Below are positions 32,299 to 40,983 of a stretch of 64,000 bases of DNA, in pieces (within the stretch, counting starts at the first letter, position 1; each line of letters starts with the position of its first letter). The notes beneath the pieces were generated by a model. The model ran no database searches, was not told where the DNA came from, and saw nothing but the letters and a program-made list of their open reading frames with translations. A program made the translations under genes and the position numbers. Source of the DNA: Methanocorpusculum sp. (GTDB lineage: Archaea > Halobacteriota > Methanomicrobia > Methanomicrobiales > Methanocorpusculaceae); NCBI RefSeq assembly GCF_030655665.1, contig NZ_JAUSPQ010000006.1, positions 62,001 through 126,000 on the forward strand. Direction: 5' to 3'.

Positions 32299-32320
32299 AC
32301 CCCTTTATTTCGAGTGGAAA
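32299..32320 (-). other. ORB-like motif upstream of the polymerase gene
   Basis: On the minus strand it reads TTTCCACTCGAAATAAAGGG followed by GT, two differences from the boxes at the origin. It lies in the 57-base gap between the aminotransferase and the polymerase D small subunit gene, about 3 kb from the origin. It points towards the origin core, like the box at 22875 on the opposite side. Confidence 0.6.
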
Positions 32321-32346
32321 GTTAATTTAACCCGCATCATTTTTTT

Positions 32347-33762
32347 ATGGATAAACGCGAGATCGTCACTAGGTTTGCCGATGCCGGATTTCTGGTAAAC
32401 CACCAGGTTGTCAATTATATCAGTGAATGCGGAGGATCGGGCGTTATCGAAGGGATCATCGCTTCCCTCCCACAGGGAATAACGGTCGTCACGCCAAAGG
32501 AGGTGCCTGCAATGATCCCTCTCAGGACCGACAAACTCAATGTCGGCGTCAGCAGGACCCCCGAGATCCTTTTTGGGCGGGCAGGAAGTTCGGTCCCCCT
32601 CCCGGATCCGGAATCCTCATATGCGATGTTTCGCGACCGGTATGATTCGCTGGCTGCCATGATGCGCGGACGGGTCGGTCCTATCCCGATCGAAGCTCTC
32701 GTCAGGACCGGTAATCGGTTTATGGATCAGCAGATCGGTCTCGTGGGTATGGTGACAACGATCTCGACCAGTGCCAAGGGTCATCGGATCGTTGAGGTGG
32801 AAGATTCGACCGGTACTATCAAAGTACTTTTCAATAAAAACCGCGATGGATTCGCCGAGGCTGAGGCGATAATTCCGGATGAGGTCATCGGCGTCAAAGG
32901 TCAGCTTGCAAAGGACAGTATGGGAAAGACTCAGATGGTTTTTTCCGACACGCTGTATCGGCCGGATATCCCGCTGACGAATACTATTTCTCCGTCAAAA
33001 GAACCGGGTAAGGCTGTGTTCATCTCCGATATTCATGTCGGCAGTAATACGTTTCTGCCTGATGCCTGGGAGAAGTTCTCGGCATGGATGCAGACACGCG
33101 AAGATATAGGATATATGCTTATTGCCGGGGATGTGGTGGACGGTATTGGTATCTATCCCGATCAGGACAAGGAATTGGATATCAAGACCATTTATGAACA
33201 GTATGACCATGTCGGCGAACTTATGGCTGCTTTGCCGGACAGACTGAAAATCGTAATTTCGCCCGGCAACCACGATGCGGTCAGGGGAGCTGAACCCCAG
33301 CCGGCTCTTCCTGAAGAGTTTCGCGGGAATTTTCCGGCTAACGTCACCTTCGTTGAAAATCCTGCCCTCGTCAATATCCAGTCGGTCAACGTACTTATGT
33401 ACCATGGAAGAAGCATTGACGATCTGATCAAGTTCATTCCGGGTGCATCCTATACGAAACCCGGCGAGATCATGGAGGCCATGCTCAAACGCCGGCATCT
33501 GGGTCCGATCTACGGGCAGAGGACCCCTCTGCTCTCCACCGATAAAGATGCCCTTGTCATTCGCGACGTGCCGGATATCATTCACACCGGGCATGTCCAT
33601 ATCAGTGATGTCATCTCTTATCGGGGTGTTCTTGGGATAAATGCCGGGACCTGGCAGTCACAGACCTCATTCCAGAAACAGATGAACATCACCCCGACCC
33701 CTGCCGAGGCGTTTGTCGTGGATCTTTCTACACTTGCCTATGAGAAATTCTGCTTTCTTTAA
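32347..33762 (+). CDS. dp1: DNA polymerase D small subunit (DP1)
   Basis: A 471-residue proofreading subunit of the archaeal replicative polymerase D. The N-terminal 120 residues are variable, followed by an OB-fold (about residues 130-200; QIGLVGMVTTISTSAKGHRI) and a calcineurin-like phosphoesterase domain with the 3'-5' exonuclease metal ligands: FISDIHVGSN (about 225), AGDVVDGIG (about 262), SPGNHDAVR (about 308) and HTGHVHIS (about 416). All metal positions are intact. The large subunit is not in this window. Nearness to the origin and orc1 fits a replication gene cluster. Confidence 0.93.
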   Translation: MDKREIVTRFADAGFLVNHQVVNYISECGGSGVIEGIIASLPQGITVVTPKEVPAMIPLRTDKLNVGVSRTPEILFGRAGSSVPLPDPESSYAMFRDRYDSLAAMMRGRVGPIPIEALVRTGNRFMDQQIGLVGMVTTISTSAKGHRIVEVEDSTGTIKVLFNKNRDGFAEAEAIIPDEVIGVKGQLAKDSMGKTQMVFSDTLYRPDIPLTNTISPSKEPGKAVFISDIHVGSNTFLPDAWEKFSAWMQTREDIGYMLIAGDVVDGIGIYPDQDKELDIKTIYEQYDHVGELMAALPDRLKIVISPGNHDAVRGAEPQPALPEEFRGNFPANVTFVENPALVNIQSVNVLMYHGRSIDDLIKFIPGASYTKPGEIMEAMLKRRHLGPIYGQRTPLLSTDKDALVIRDVPDIIHTGHVHISDVISYRGVLGINAGTWQSQTSFQKQMNITPTPAEAFVVDLSTLAYEKFCFL

Positions 33763-33873
33763 CTGAATTTACCCCTCTCTCTCTTAGTTCGGGTAAGGGA
33801 TTAGTATTATTAGCTCCTTCACCCATTAATATAAGGAGAAACCAACCAAATTTTATGGAGGTTTTCTATACCT

Positions 33874-35958
33874 ATGGATTTGATCTATCTCGCTCCAATA
33901 TGTGCCGTTTTAGGCCTTCTCTTTGCCCTCTACTCCTTCTCTATCGTGAAGAAAGAGCCGGCAGGCGATGAGAAGATGCAGAAGATCGCTGCAGCCATTC
34001 ACCTTGGCGCAATGGTCTTTCTGAATCGTCAGTATCGTGCAATCGGAGCTTTTGTTATCGTTATTGCAATCATTCTCGCAATCCTCATTTCCCCGTGGGC
34101 CGCACTTTGTTATGTCATCGGTGCAACCCTCTCGGCAACTGCAGGATATATCGGAATGCACAGCGCAACAAAAGCAAACGTAAGAACAACCAATGCAGCA
34201 AAACGCGGAATCGCAGATGCTGTTAAAGTCTCCTTTGCAAGCGGCTCGGTCATGGGTATGTCCGTAGTCGGACTTGGTCTTCTTGGCCTGTCCATTGTGT
34301 TTATCATCCTTGTTATGATCAACGGTGGATTTGACAGTGCTGTTGGTGTCAGCCTTGTTGTTTCCATTCTTGCCTCATTCGGTTTTGGTGCCTCCTCAGT
34401 CGCACTCTTTGCCCGTGTCGGCGGCGGTATCTTTACCAAAGCCGCAGATGTCGGAGCCGACCTTGTCGGTAAAGTCGAAGCAGGCATCCCTGAAGATGAT
34501 CCAAGAAACCCCGCAGTCATTGCAGACAACGTTGGTGACAACGTTGGTGATGTTGCAGGTATGGGTGCCGACCTTTTCGAATCTTATGTTGGTTCGATCA
34601 TCGCATCCATGGCTCTCGGAGTTGCAGGTGCAGCATTTGCATCCAAGCTCTTTGGCGAAACCATCGCCCCGTTAAACTTAATTCTCCTCCCAATGCTCAT
34701 TGCAGCATTCGGTATTATTGCCGCAGCATTCGGTACTCTGTGTGTTCGTACAAAGAAGAACGAGAGTTCCGCAATCCACAAGGCATTTAATATCGGTCTT
34801 ATTGTTGCAATCATCATCTCCATCATCTCAACCTACTGTGTAACAAGTTTCCTTTTATACGGTCAGTTTGGTATGGGATTCATGTTTGCAGCCCCTCTCG
34901 GTATGGGTATCTGGTATGCAACCATCTCAGGTCTCTTTGCAGGTTTCTTGATCGGTATTATCACGGAGTATTACACTTCGTTCGATTACAAGCCGACATT
35001 AGGCATTGCAAAATCCTGTCAGACCGGTGCAGCCACTAATATCATCAGCGGATTTGCAAAAGGTATGGAGTCGACCTTATGGCCGGTTCTCATCATCTCA
35101 GTTGCGATCTTCATTGCTTACGAGTTTGCCGGCATGTACGGTATCGGTATTGCAGCTGTTGGTATGTTATCCACGCTTGGTATCTCACTTGCTGTTGATG
35201 CATATGGTCCGGTCGCGGACAATGCAGGCGGTATCGCCGAGATGTCCCACCAGGACCACTCTGTTCGTGAAATCACCGATACACTTGATGCAGTCGGTAA
35301 CACGACCGCAGCAATCGGTAAAGGATTTGCAATCGGCTCAGCCGCTCTTACAGGTCTCGCCCTTTTCAGCGCCTACGCACTTGCCGTTGGTATTGATACG
35401 ATTGATATCCTGAACACCAGAGTGTTCATCGGTCTCCTCATCGGTGGTATGCTTCCGTTCCTCTTCTCTGCTCTTACCATGACAGCAGTCGGTGATGCAG
35501 CACAGCAGATCGTCGTTGAAGTCCGCCGCCAGTTCAAAGAGATCAAAGGCCTGATGGAAGGTACCGCAGAGCCGGACTACACATCAGCTGTCTCGATCGC
35601 TACGAAAGCAGCAATCAGAAAGATGATTCTTCCGGGTCTTCTTGCAATCGTTGCGCCTCTCGCAGTCGGTTTCATCCTCGGTCCGTTAGCTCTTGGCGGT
35701 CTCCTTGTTGGAGCCCTTGTTTGCGGTTTCCTCCTTGCAGTCACTATGGCAAATGCCGGTGGATCATGGGACAACGCAAAGAAGTATATCGAACTCGGTA
35801 ACTTCGGTGGAAAAGGTTCTGACGCTCACAAAGCAGCAGTTGTTGGTGACACTGTTGGTGACCCGTTCAAAGACACATCCGGACCTTCGATCAACATTCT
35901 GATCAAACTTATGTCAATGATCTCACTGGTATTCGTACCGGTTCTTCTGTTGATGTAA
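33874..35958 (+). CDS. hppA: Membrane-bound ion-translocating pyrophosphatase
   Basis: A 694-residue integral membrane protein with about sixteen helices that couples hydrolysis of pyrophosphate to H+ or Na+ export. Signatures are DNVGDNVGDVAGMGADLFES (about residues 211-230), GAATNIISGFAKGMEST and the C-terminal GDTVGDPFKDTSGPSINILI. The segment GNTTAAIGKGFAIGSA has Ala where K+-independent enzymes have Lys, which predicts a K+-stimulated enzyme. GGAGG lies 12 bases before the ATG. It is monocistronic, with strongly biased codon use and a T8 run after the stop (35986-35993). Confidence 0.95.
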   Translation: MDLIYLAPICAVLGLLFALYSFSIVKKEPAGDEKMQKIAAAIHLGAMVFLNRQYRAIGAFVIVIAIILAILISPWAALCYVIGATLSATAGYIGMHSATKANVRTTNAAKRGIADAVKVSFASGSVMGMSVVGLGLLGLSIVFIILVMINGGFDSAVGVSLVVSILASFGFGASSVALFARVGGGIFTKAADVGADLVGKVEAGIPEDDPRNPAVIADNVGDNVGDVAGMGADLFESYVGSIIASMALGVAGAAFASKLFGETIAPLNLILLPMLIAAFGIIAAAFGTLCVRTKKNESSAIHKAFNIGLIVAIIISIISTYCVTSFLLYGQFGMGFMFAAPLGMGIWYATISGLFAGFLIGIITEYYTSFDYKPTLGIAKSCQTGAATNIISGFAKGMESTLWPVLIISVAIFIAYEFAGMYGIGIAAVGMLSTLGISLAVDAYGPVADNAGGIAEMSHQDHSVREITDTLDAVGNTTAAIGKGFAIGSAALTGLALFSAYALAVGIDTIDILNTRVFIGLLIGGMLPFLFSALTMTAVGDAAQQIVVEVRRQFKEIKGLMEGTAEPDYTSAVSIATKAAIRKMILPGLLAIVAPLAVGFILGPLALGGLLVGALVCGFLLAVTMANAGGSWDNAKKYIELGNFGGKGSDAHKAAVVGDTVGDPFKDTSGPSINILIKLMSMISLVFVPVLLLM

Positions 35959-35985
35959 GACTGGATCAGAAAAATTTCCAACAAC

Positions 35986-35993
35986 TTTTTTTT
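35986..35993 (+). terminator. T8 tract after hppA
   Basis: A run of eight T bases about 28 bases after the hppA stop, the usual form of an archaeal intrinsic terminator. No stem is needed and none is evident. Confidence 0.55.
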
Positions 35994-36497
35994 GGCAGGA
36001 AGTTCGTTCTTTTTTCATATGCGCTGACTGAATCCGTATCGGAACTATCAGCTGTTTTGGTTTGATCAGACCTCTCACGGGCGTTATGAAAAACAGGAAT
36101 TTTGTGCTATAATCTCTATCAACTAAAAACAACGTCTCGTATCATTTTTCTAAGAAGGAAGAAAAGAGTAGGTTATCTATTAACCTCATAAAGAGTATTG
36201 GGTGTCGATTGACTGTGGTGTGTCAATTAATCCTGGCGGGTATATGTTTGAAATAATAAAGCTGGTAACAATTGCCTTTTTGTTTTAACGAATTCCGCTC
36301 ATAAGTATCCTCCAATTTTTTCCGAGAGAGTAAACGTGTTTTTCATCGTCTTTCAATGGTAATGGAACACAATGTTCCACTCTCTCTATTGGGTATTTGG
36401 TTTGTATAAATCAGGGCCGGAAATATTTCGTATGTGGGATTTTTGCCGAAAAAAGTTTTGGTGAATGGATGCTTTCCGAAAAATCACGCGGATATTT
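35994..36497. other. Intergenic region without a recognised gene
   Basis: About 500 bases between hppA and the cupin gene. I see no convincing reading frame or RNA gene. The only structure I noted is the inverted repeat GGAACACAATGTTCC at about 36364-36378. A short rightward frame at 36397-36663 overlaps the cupin gene on the other strand and has no recognisable content. Confidence 0.5.
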
Positions 36498-36827
36498 TCA
36501 CTCGTGGATCATCACGAGCATCATTTTAAATCGTGACAGGGGATGGACCGCATGCGGGATCTTTGCCGGCATTATCAGCATATCTCCCTCCTTAACAATA
36601 TGGGATACCCCGCCGATCGGGATCTCCGCCTCTCCTTCAAGAACGATCACGAGAGCATCGTAAGGAGCAGAGTGTTCGGAAAGTCCTTCGCCTTTTTCAA
36701 AAGCGAAGGCCGTAACAGTACCTGATTTTTTATTGATGACCATCCGGGAGACGATTGAGCCCTGCTGATAATCGGTGAGACTCTTCAAGGGCAGAGGCGT
36801 TCCGATCAGATCTTTGATCTCTTTCAT
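36498..36827 (-). CDS. Small cupin-domain protein
   Basis: A 109-residue single-domain cupin. The first motif GLSEHSAPYDALVIVLEGEAEIPIGG keeps His45 and the glycine-rich turn, and the second, EGDMLIMPAKIPHAV, keeps the metal-ligand His. Such stand-alone cupins bind metal and small molecules or act as isomerases; no substrate can be given. It reads leftwards from a promoter around 36840-36860. Confidence 0.8.
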   Translation of the reverse strand: MKEIKDLIGTPLPLKSLTDYQQGSIVSRMVINKKSGTVTAFAFEKGEGLSEHSAPYDALVIVLEGEAEIPIGGVSHIVKEGDMLIMPAKIPHAVHPLSRFKMMLVMIHE

Positions 36828-37015
36828 GATTTCTTATCGGTGTCCCAATCATATAAACTCTCCATCCTCAGTTTTATGGTAGATGCCCGACACGCTCTTT
36901 GATGTTTGAAGAGGAAAAATCGTTTGAAATGATTACGTGTTTTTGACGAAAAGGTGAAATGCCGGTTGTTGATATAGTTATAGAGTAAGTCAACAAAAAT
37001 ATTGGAAGTGAACGT

Positions 37016-37486
37016 ATGGATAAAAAATACAGCTGTTATTGCGGTCTCTACTGCGAAAATTGCGCCGTCAAAGCGAAAATCACTCCTGCTGCCAAAGTCT
37101 TATACAATGAAATGAAAGCAGCCGGATTTGAGGAGATCATCAATATGATCCCCGGGGGTAGCGGTTTCTGGCCATTTTTGAAAGACATGGCCGAAAACGG
37201 AACCTGCACCTCATGCCGCGAAGGAGGAGGAAATCCTGGTTGTGCAATAAGGATATGTGCAAAAGAGAAAGGCATAGAAATGTGTGCAGTATGTGAGAGT
37301 TATCCTTGTGAGCATTTTGCTGAATTTTTTAAGGGATATCCAATAGTAAAACACGACAACGATCTGTTTCGTGAAAAGGGCCAAGACGCATGGGAAAAGC
37401 TTCAGGATGAACGCCTGGCTGACAGTTTTGTCTATCAGGATGAAAAAAGAAATGTTGAGAGCATCAGGGATGTTGATGCTCAGTAA
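37016..37486 (+). CDS. DUF3795-type cysteine-rich protein
   Basis: A 156-residue protein with many cysteines in ordered pairs: CYCGLYCENCAVK (residues 5-17), CTSCREGGGNPGCAIRICAKEKG (about 63-85) and CAVCESYPCEHF (about 88-99). This matches the DUF3795 pattern common in methanogens and anaerobic bacteria. The cysteines probably hold zinc or an iron-sulfur cluster. The start ATG follows GGAAGTGAACGT. It is flanked by non-coding stretches on both sides and appears to be monocistronic. Confidence 0.75.
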   Translation: MDKKYSCYCGLYCENCAVKAKITPAAKVLYNEMKAAGFEEIINMIPGGSGFWPFLKDMAENGTCTSCREGGGNPGCAIRICAKEKGIEMCAVCESYPCEHFAEFFKGYPIVKHDNDLFREKGQDAWEKLQDERLADSFVYQDEKRNVESIRDVDAQ

Positions 37487-37692
37487 GCTCTTCGCTTTTT
37501 GAATCTGGGCTGGGGGATGAACCCATATTTTCTTTCCTTAACGATATTCATATGGCGATCAATCGAACCAGGCGGATACTCCTCGTTGCCGGCCTTGGCA
37601 CCTTGAACGTTACTCCGCTTTTTGAAGTGAGTCTGCATCATGATACTTTCTTATCCGAGGTCTTCCAACATAAACATATTTTTCAAGGACAT

Positions 37693-38175
37693 TTAGAACC
37701 ACCGCATCATCACAACGGCGTCCTCCCCATCCTTGTAATACTCCCCAAATAAAATAACATCTTCATACCCGATCTTTTTGTAAAAAGCTCGTGCCTGGGT
37801 GTTTCCTACCCGCACCTCCAGACTGCAGCCACAGCATCCCTCCAGAAAAAAATCCCGCTCCAGCTTACGGAGCAGAAGTCTCGCGATACCAAATCCCCGC
37901 ATATCAGGAGAGATCGCAAGATTACAGATATGACCGTATTTTTCCTGATCGGTCTCTTCAATTGCCCCTGCTGAAAATCCGACTATCCTTCCTTCCGCTT
38001 CCGCTACATAAAACGATGTCAGAAAAACCGTCATCATCTCAAGCATTGCCTTATAATCCCAGGGATCAGGGAAGCACAGGAGTTCGATCCGGTATATATC
38101 CGGAATATCTTCGGTCGTTGCCTTCCTGATCAGACAGCCGGCGGCGGTCCCGCCCACTCCTCTAAAGGTTACCAT
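37693..38175 (-). CDS. rimI: Ribosomal-protein-type N-acetyltransferase RimI
   Basis: A 160-residue GNAT enzyme of the RimI/Naa10-like group that acetylates protein N-termini. Marks are IRKATTEDIPDIYRIELLCFPDPWDYKAM at the start of the domain, the acetyl-CoA loop SPDMRGFGIARLLL (about residues 90-103) and the RVGNTQARAFYKKIGYE segment (about 123-139). It faces the DUF1015 gene across a gap of only 39 bases holding a perfect inverted repeat, so the two may be regulated together. Confidence 0.85.
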   Translation of the reverse strand: MVTFRGVGGTAAGCLIRKATTEDIPDIYRIELLCFPDPWDYKAMLEMMTVFLTSFYVAEAEGRIVGFSAGAIEETDQEKYGHICNLAISPDMRGFGIARLLLRKLERDFFLEGCCGCSLEVRVGNTQARAFYKKIGYEDVILFGEYYKDGEDAVVMMRWF

Positions 38176-38195
38176 TTGCTATTTTTACTATTGGG

Positions 38196-38224
38196 CGCTA
38201 ACCAATATAGCATAATGGTTAGCG
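38196..38224. promoter_or_regulatory. Perfect 9-bp inverted repeat across the DUF1015 start
   Basis: CGCTAACCA (38196-38204) and TGGTTAGCG (38216-38224) with an 11-base AT-rich spacer. The right arm contains the start codon ATG at 38215-38217 in part, and rimI starts 20 bases to the left. As DNA it is a good dimer operator for both divergent genes; as RNA it would hide the start codon. Confidence 0.5.
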
Positions 38225-39468
38225 TATATCCCTTCACCGGTCTTCGCCCCGCTCCGGATGCATATCGAAGCGTGCCGTCCGTCCCATACGATGTAATCAG
38301 CGCTGAAGAGGCTGCTGCAGAAATAGCAAAAAATGATCGATCCCTCCTTCGTGTGATCCGACCCGATGCGGAACTCATGGATATCGATCCGCATGACGAC
38401 CGCGTCTATGAAAGAGCCGCAGAAATGTTTGCAAAGATGAAGGCAGAGGGACTTTTCATTGAAGATGATACGCCTTCGCTCTATATTTATCAGATAACTC
38501 TTGGCGGCGAACTGTTCACCGGTCTTGTTTCCTGCGTTTCTGTAGCTGAATACAATGATGATACGATCAAAAAACACGAACTGACCAGGTACGATAAAGA
38601 AGAGGACAGGACCCGGCATATCGATTCTGTGTCCGCTCACACCGGTCAGGTATTTTTACTCTACAAGGATTCAGGTCTCATCCATGAGACATTATGCAGA
38701 ATAGCTGCCGCCCATACACCCGACGGTGAATATATCTCTGCAGGCGGCAATCTCCACCAGATCTTCCGGGTGGCAGACCCTGCTGAAGTCAGCCGGATAA
38801 CCGGACTTTTTGCGGAGATCTCGAACCTGTACATCGCCGACGGTCATCACCGGGCGAAGTCCTCGGCCAACGTTCTGGAAAGACGGCTCTCTGCAGGTCG
38901 TGCGACCCCTGACGCAGAAAAGTTCATGAGCGTCCTCTTTGCGCATGACTCGGTCCGCATCTACGGATATCACCGTCTTGTCCGGGATCTCGCCGGCATG
39001 AATGCCGACCAGTTCCTGGGAGATCTCTCTCTCAGATTCACCATCACACCGTTAAAGAAGGTCGATGTATCCAAAAATATCATTCCCGTCAAGAATGACG
39101 GATCGATGCACATCATCCATCTGTATCTTGAAAGCCAGTGGTATGAACTGACCCGTCCGGTCGATCCCGCCGCCGATGCGATCTCACGGCTCGATGTTTC
39201 AGTACTGCAGGAGCTCGTCCTGGATGATATGCTTGCGATCTTCGATCCCCGCGGCGATCCGCGTATTTCCTTTGTCGGCGGAATTGCTCCTCTTGCAGAA
39301 GTCATCAAAGATGTTGACAACGGAGAATACTCTGCGGCGTTCATCATGCAGCCGGTCACTGCACAGCAGGTCATCGATGTGGCCGATGCGGGACTCATCA
39401 TGCCGCCCAAATCAACATGGTTCGAGCCGAAACTGCTCTCTGGAATGGTCATCCACGAGATCCGCTGA
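38215..39468 (+). CDS. DUF1015 family protein
   Basis: A 417-residue protein of the widespread DUF1015 family, function unsettled. Family marks are YPFTGLRPAPDAYRSVPSVPYDV at the N-terminus, KKHELTRYDKEEDRTRHID (about residues 122-140), IADGHHRAKSS (about 205-215) and the terminal MPPKSTWFEPKLLSGMVIHE. The conserved Arg/His-rich pieces suggest binding of phosphate or nucleotide. I chose the ATG at 38215, the start of the conserved sequence; a frame from 38176 would run into the divergent promoter. Confidence 0.85.
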   Translation: MVSVYPFTGLRPAPDAYRSVPSVPYDVISAEEAAAEIAKNDRSLLRVIRPDAELMDIDPHDDRVYERAAEMFAKMKAEGLFIEDDTPSLYIYQITLGGELFTGLVSCVSVAEYNDDTIKKHELTRYDKEEDRTRHIDSVSAHTGQVFLLYKDSGLIHETLCRIAAAHTPDGEYISAGGNLHQIFRVADPAEVSRITGLFAEISNLYIADGHHRAKSSANVLERRLSAGRATPDAEKFMSVLFAHDSVRIYGYHRLVRDLAGMNADQFLGDLSLRFTITPLKKVDVSKNIIPVKNDGSMHIIHLYLESQWYELTRPVDPAADAISRLDVSVLQELVLDDMLAIFDPRGDPRISFVGGIAPLAEVIKDVDNGEYSAAFIMQPVTAQQVIDVADAGLIMPPKSTWFEPKLLSGMVIHEIR

Positions 39469-39696
39469 TTTTGGGCGGTTCCTCTCCCTATTTTTCCGTC
39501 TCATTATAGACAGTGTTTTTCTCACCGTTATGGGTCATGATCGAATGCCGGCAAATCGTTCCATCACATTCGGAAACATATCAGAAAAAAAGCACATTGT
39601 GTTAACTATGTTTAATTTACTTAATGTAATATTTCAGTAATTGTTATATACGCTCCAAGACATATTCTTTTATCCATCTGTGAGGTGGAGGTATCT

Positions 39697-40881
39697 ATGA
39701 AAAAAATACGAGGAATAATCCTGTTTTTGGTTCTAATTTGTGTTGGAGCCGCTGTTTTTTGCGGTGGCGTTTCAGCTGAAGAGACTAAAACATTTGTTGA
39801 TGATGTCGGTCGTGAAATTACATTACCGGCAACTATTGACGCTGTATCGCCTTCCGGCCCTCTTGCACAAATTGTGCTCTATTCATTCAATCCTGATCTG
39901 TTAGTGAGCATATCCAGCAAGTATTCTGCTGATCAGGAAAAATACATCGATGCACGTGTTCTCGCTTTACCGGTGACCGGTCAGTTCTATGGATCGAAAT
40001 CCACCATGAATGCCGAAGAGATCATGGAACTCAATAAGAAGCTCCATATCGATGTTGTTCTGGATGTTGGTGAGGCAAAATCGACGATGAAAACGGATCT
40101 TGATAACATGCAGGCAACCACGGGTGTTCCTTTTGCGTTTGTTACGCAAAATAAACTCAACGATATCCCCCAGTCCTATCTCACACTCGGGACTCTTCTT
40201 GGGAATGAGACACGCGGAAAGGAGCTTTCCACGTATGTTTCGGATCTTCTGAAAGAGTTTGATACCGGAATGGCAAAAGTGGGCACGAATAAAGTCTCCA
40301 TGATCTATGTCACCGGTGTTGACGGCAACTCAGTTCATCTGATCGGTTCCGGCGAGAATTCGTATCACGGTGAAGTAATCAACTATCTGGCAGACAATCT
40401 TGCAGGACCTGCTGTTACGGGCAGCGGATTAGGCGATGAGTATACGATGGAGGATATCCTTTCGATGAATCCGGATTATATCATTGTAGCTTACACCGCT
40501 GATCATGCCTATTACAATGATATTCTGAACGGAGAAATGTGGCAGTCACTTTCTGCTGTGAAGAATGGAAATGTTTACGAGGCACCGTATGGTCCCTACA
40601 GCTGGATGGGAGGTCCACCCTCAGTTCAGCGGCTCCTTTCAATGATCTGGCTTGGTAATTTGTTCTACCCTGATGTGTTCAATTACAACGTCGAAGACAA
40701 CGTCAAGGAATTCTACTCATTGTTCTTCAGGTACGATCTTAGCGATTCAGATTATGACCAACTGACGATCTATGCAAAGAACGATTCATCTGCAAATTCT
40801 ACGCAGACTCCCGTTCCATTAGCAGGAATCCTTGTAGGTCTTTGTGCTGCATCAGTTTTTGCTATTGCAAAAAGACGATAA
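39697..40881 (+). CDS. ABC-type metal/corrinoid substrate-binding protein with C-terminal anchor
   Basis: A 394-residue exported protein. A signal peptide (about residues 1-27) precedes a periplasmic-binding fold of the helical-backbone type (TFVDDVGREITLPATIDAV is the typical first strand for siderophore, heme or B12 binding proteins). A C-terminal Thr/Pro linker and a hydrophobic segment ending IAKRR (about 370-394) would anchor it in the membrane. GGAGG precedes the ATG at 39697. No permease or ATPase gene lies beside it, so it must work with a transporter encoded elsewhere or is an orphan. Cobalamin, iron complex or metal are all possible ligands. Confidence 0.8.
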   Translation: MKKIRGIILFLVLICVGAAVFCGGVSAEETKTFVDDVGREITLPATIDAVSPSGPLAQIVLYSFNPDLLVSISSKYSADQEKYIDARVLALPVTGQFYGSKSTMNAEEIMELNKKLHIDVVLDVGEAKSTMKTDLDNMQATTGVPFAFVTQNKLNDIPQSYLTLGTLLGNETRGKELSTYVSDLLKEFDTGMAKVGTNKVSMIYVTGVDGNSVHLIGSGENSYHGEVINYLADNLAGPAVTGSGLGDEYTMEDILSMNPDYIIVAYTADHAYYNDILNGEMWQSLSAVKNGNVYEAPYGPYSWMGGPPSVQRLLSMIWLGNLFYPDVFNYNVEDNVKEFYSLFFRYDLSDSDYDQLTIYAKNDSSANSTQTPVPLAGILVGLCAASVFAIAKRR

Positions 40882-40983
40882 TCAGAATGAAAAATGCCGG
40901 TTGTTCCGGCTTATCCCTTTCATTTTTTAAAATCTGTTTTGGCTATACTTACTTAAATCATCAGAGGAAAGAGTAATGCATCA

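Noticed and set aside
36397-36663. Rightward frame of 88 codons overlapping the cupin gene
   Set aside because: Most of it is antisense to the well-supported cupin gene.
37552-37752. Rightward frame of 66 codons before rimI
   Set aside because: It overlaps the 3' end of rimI on the other strand and has no recognisable domain or ribosome site.
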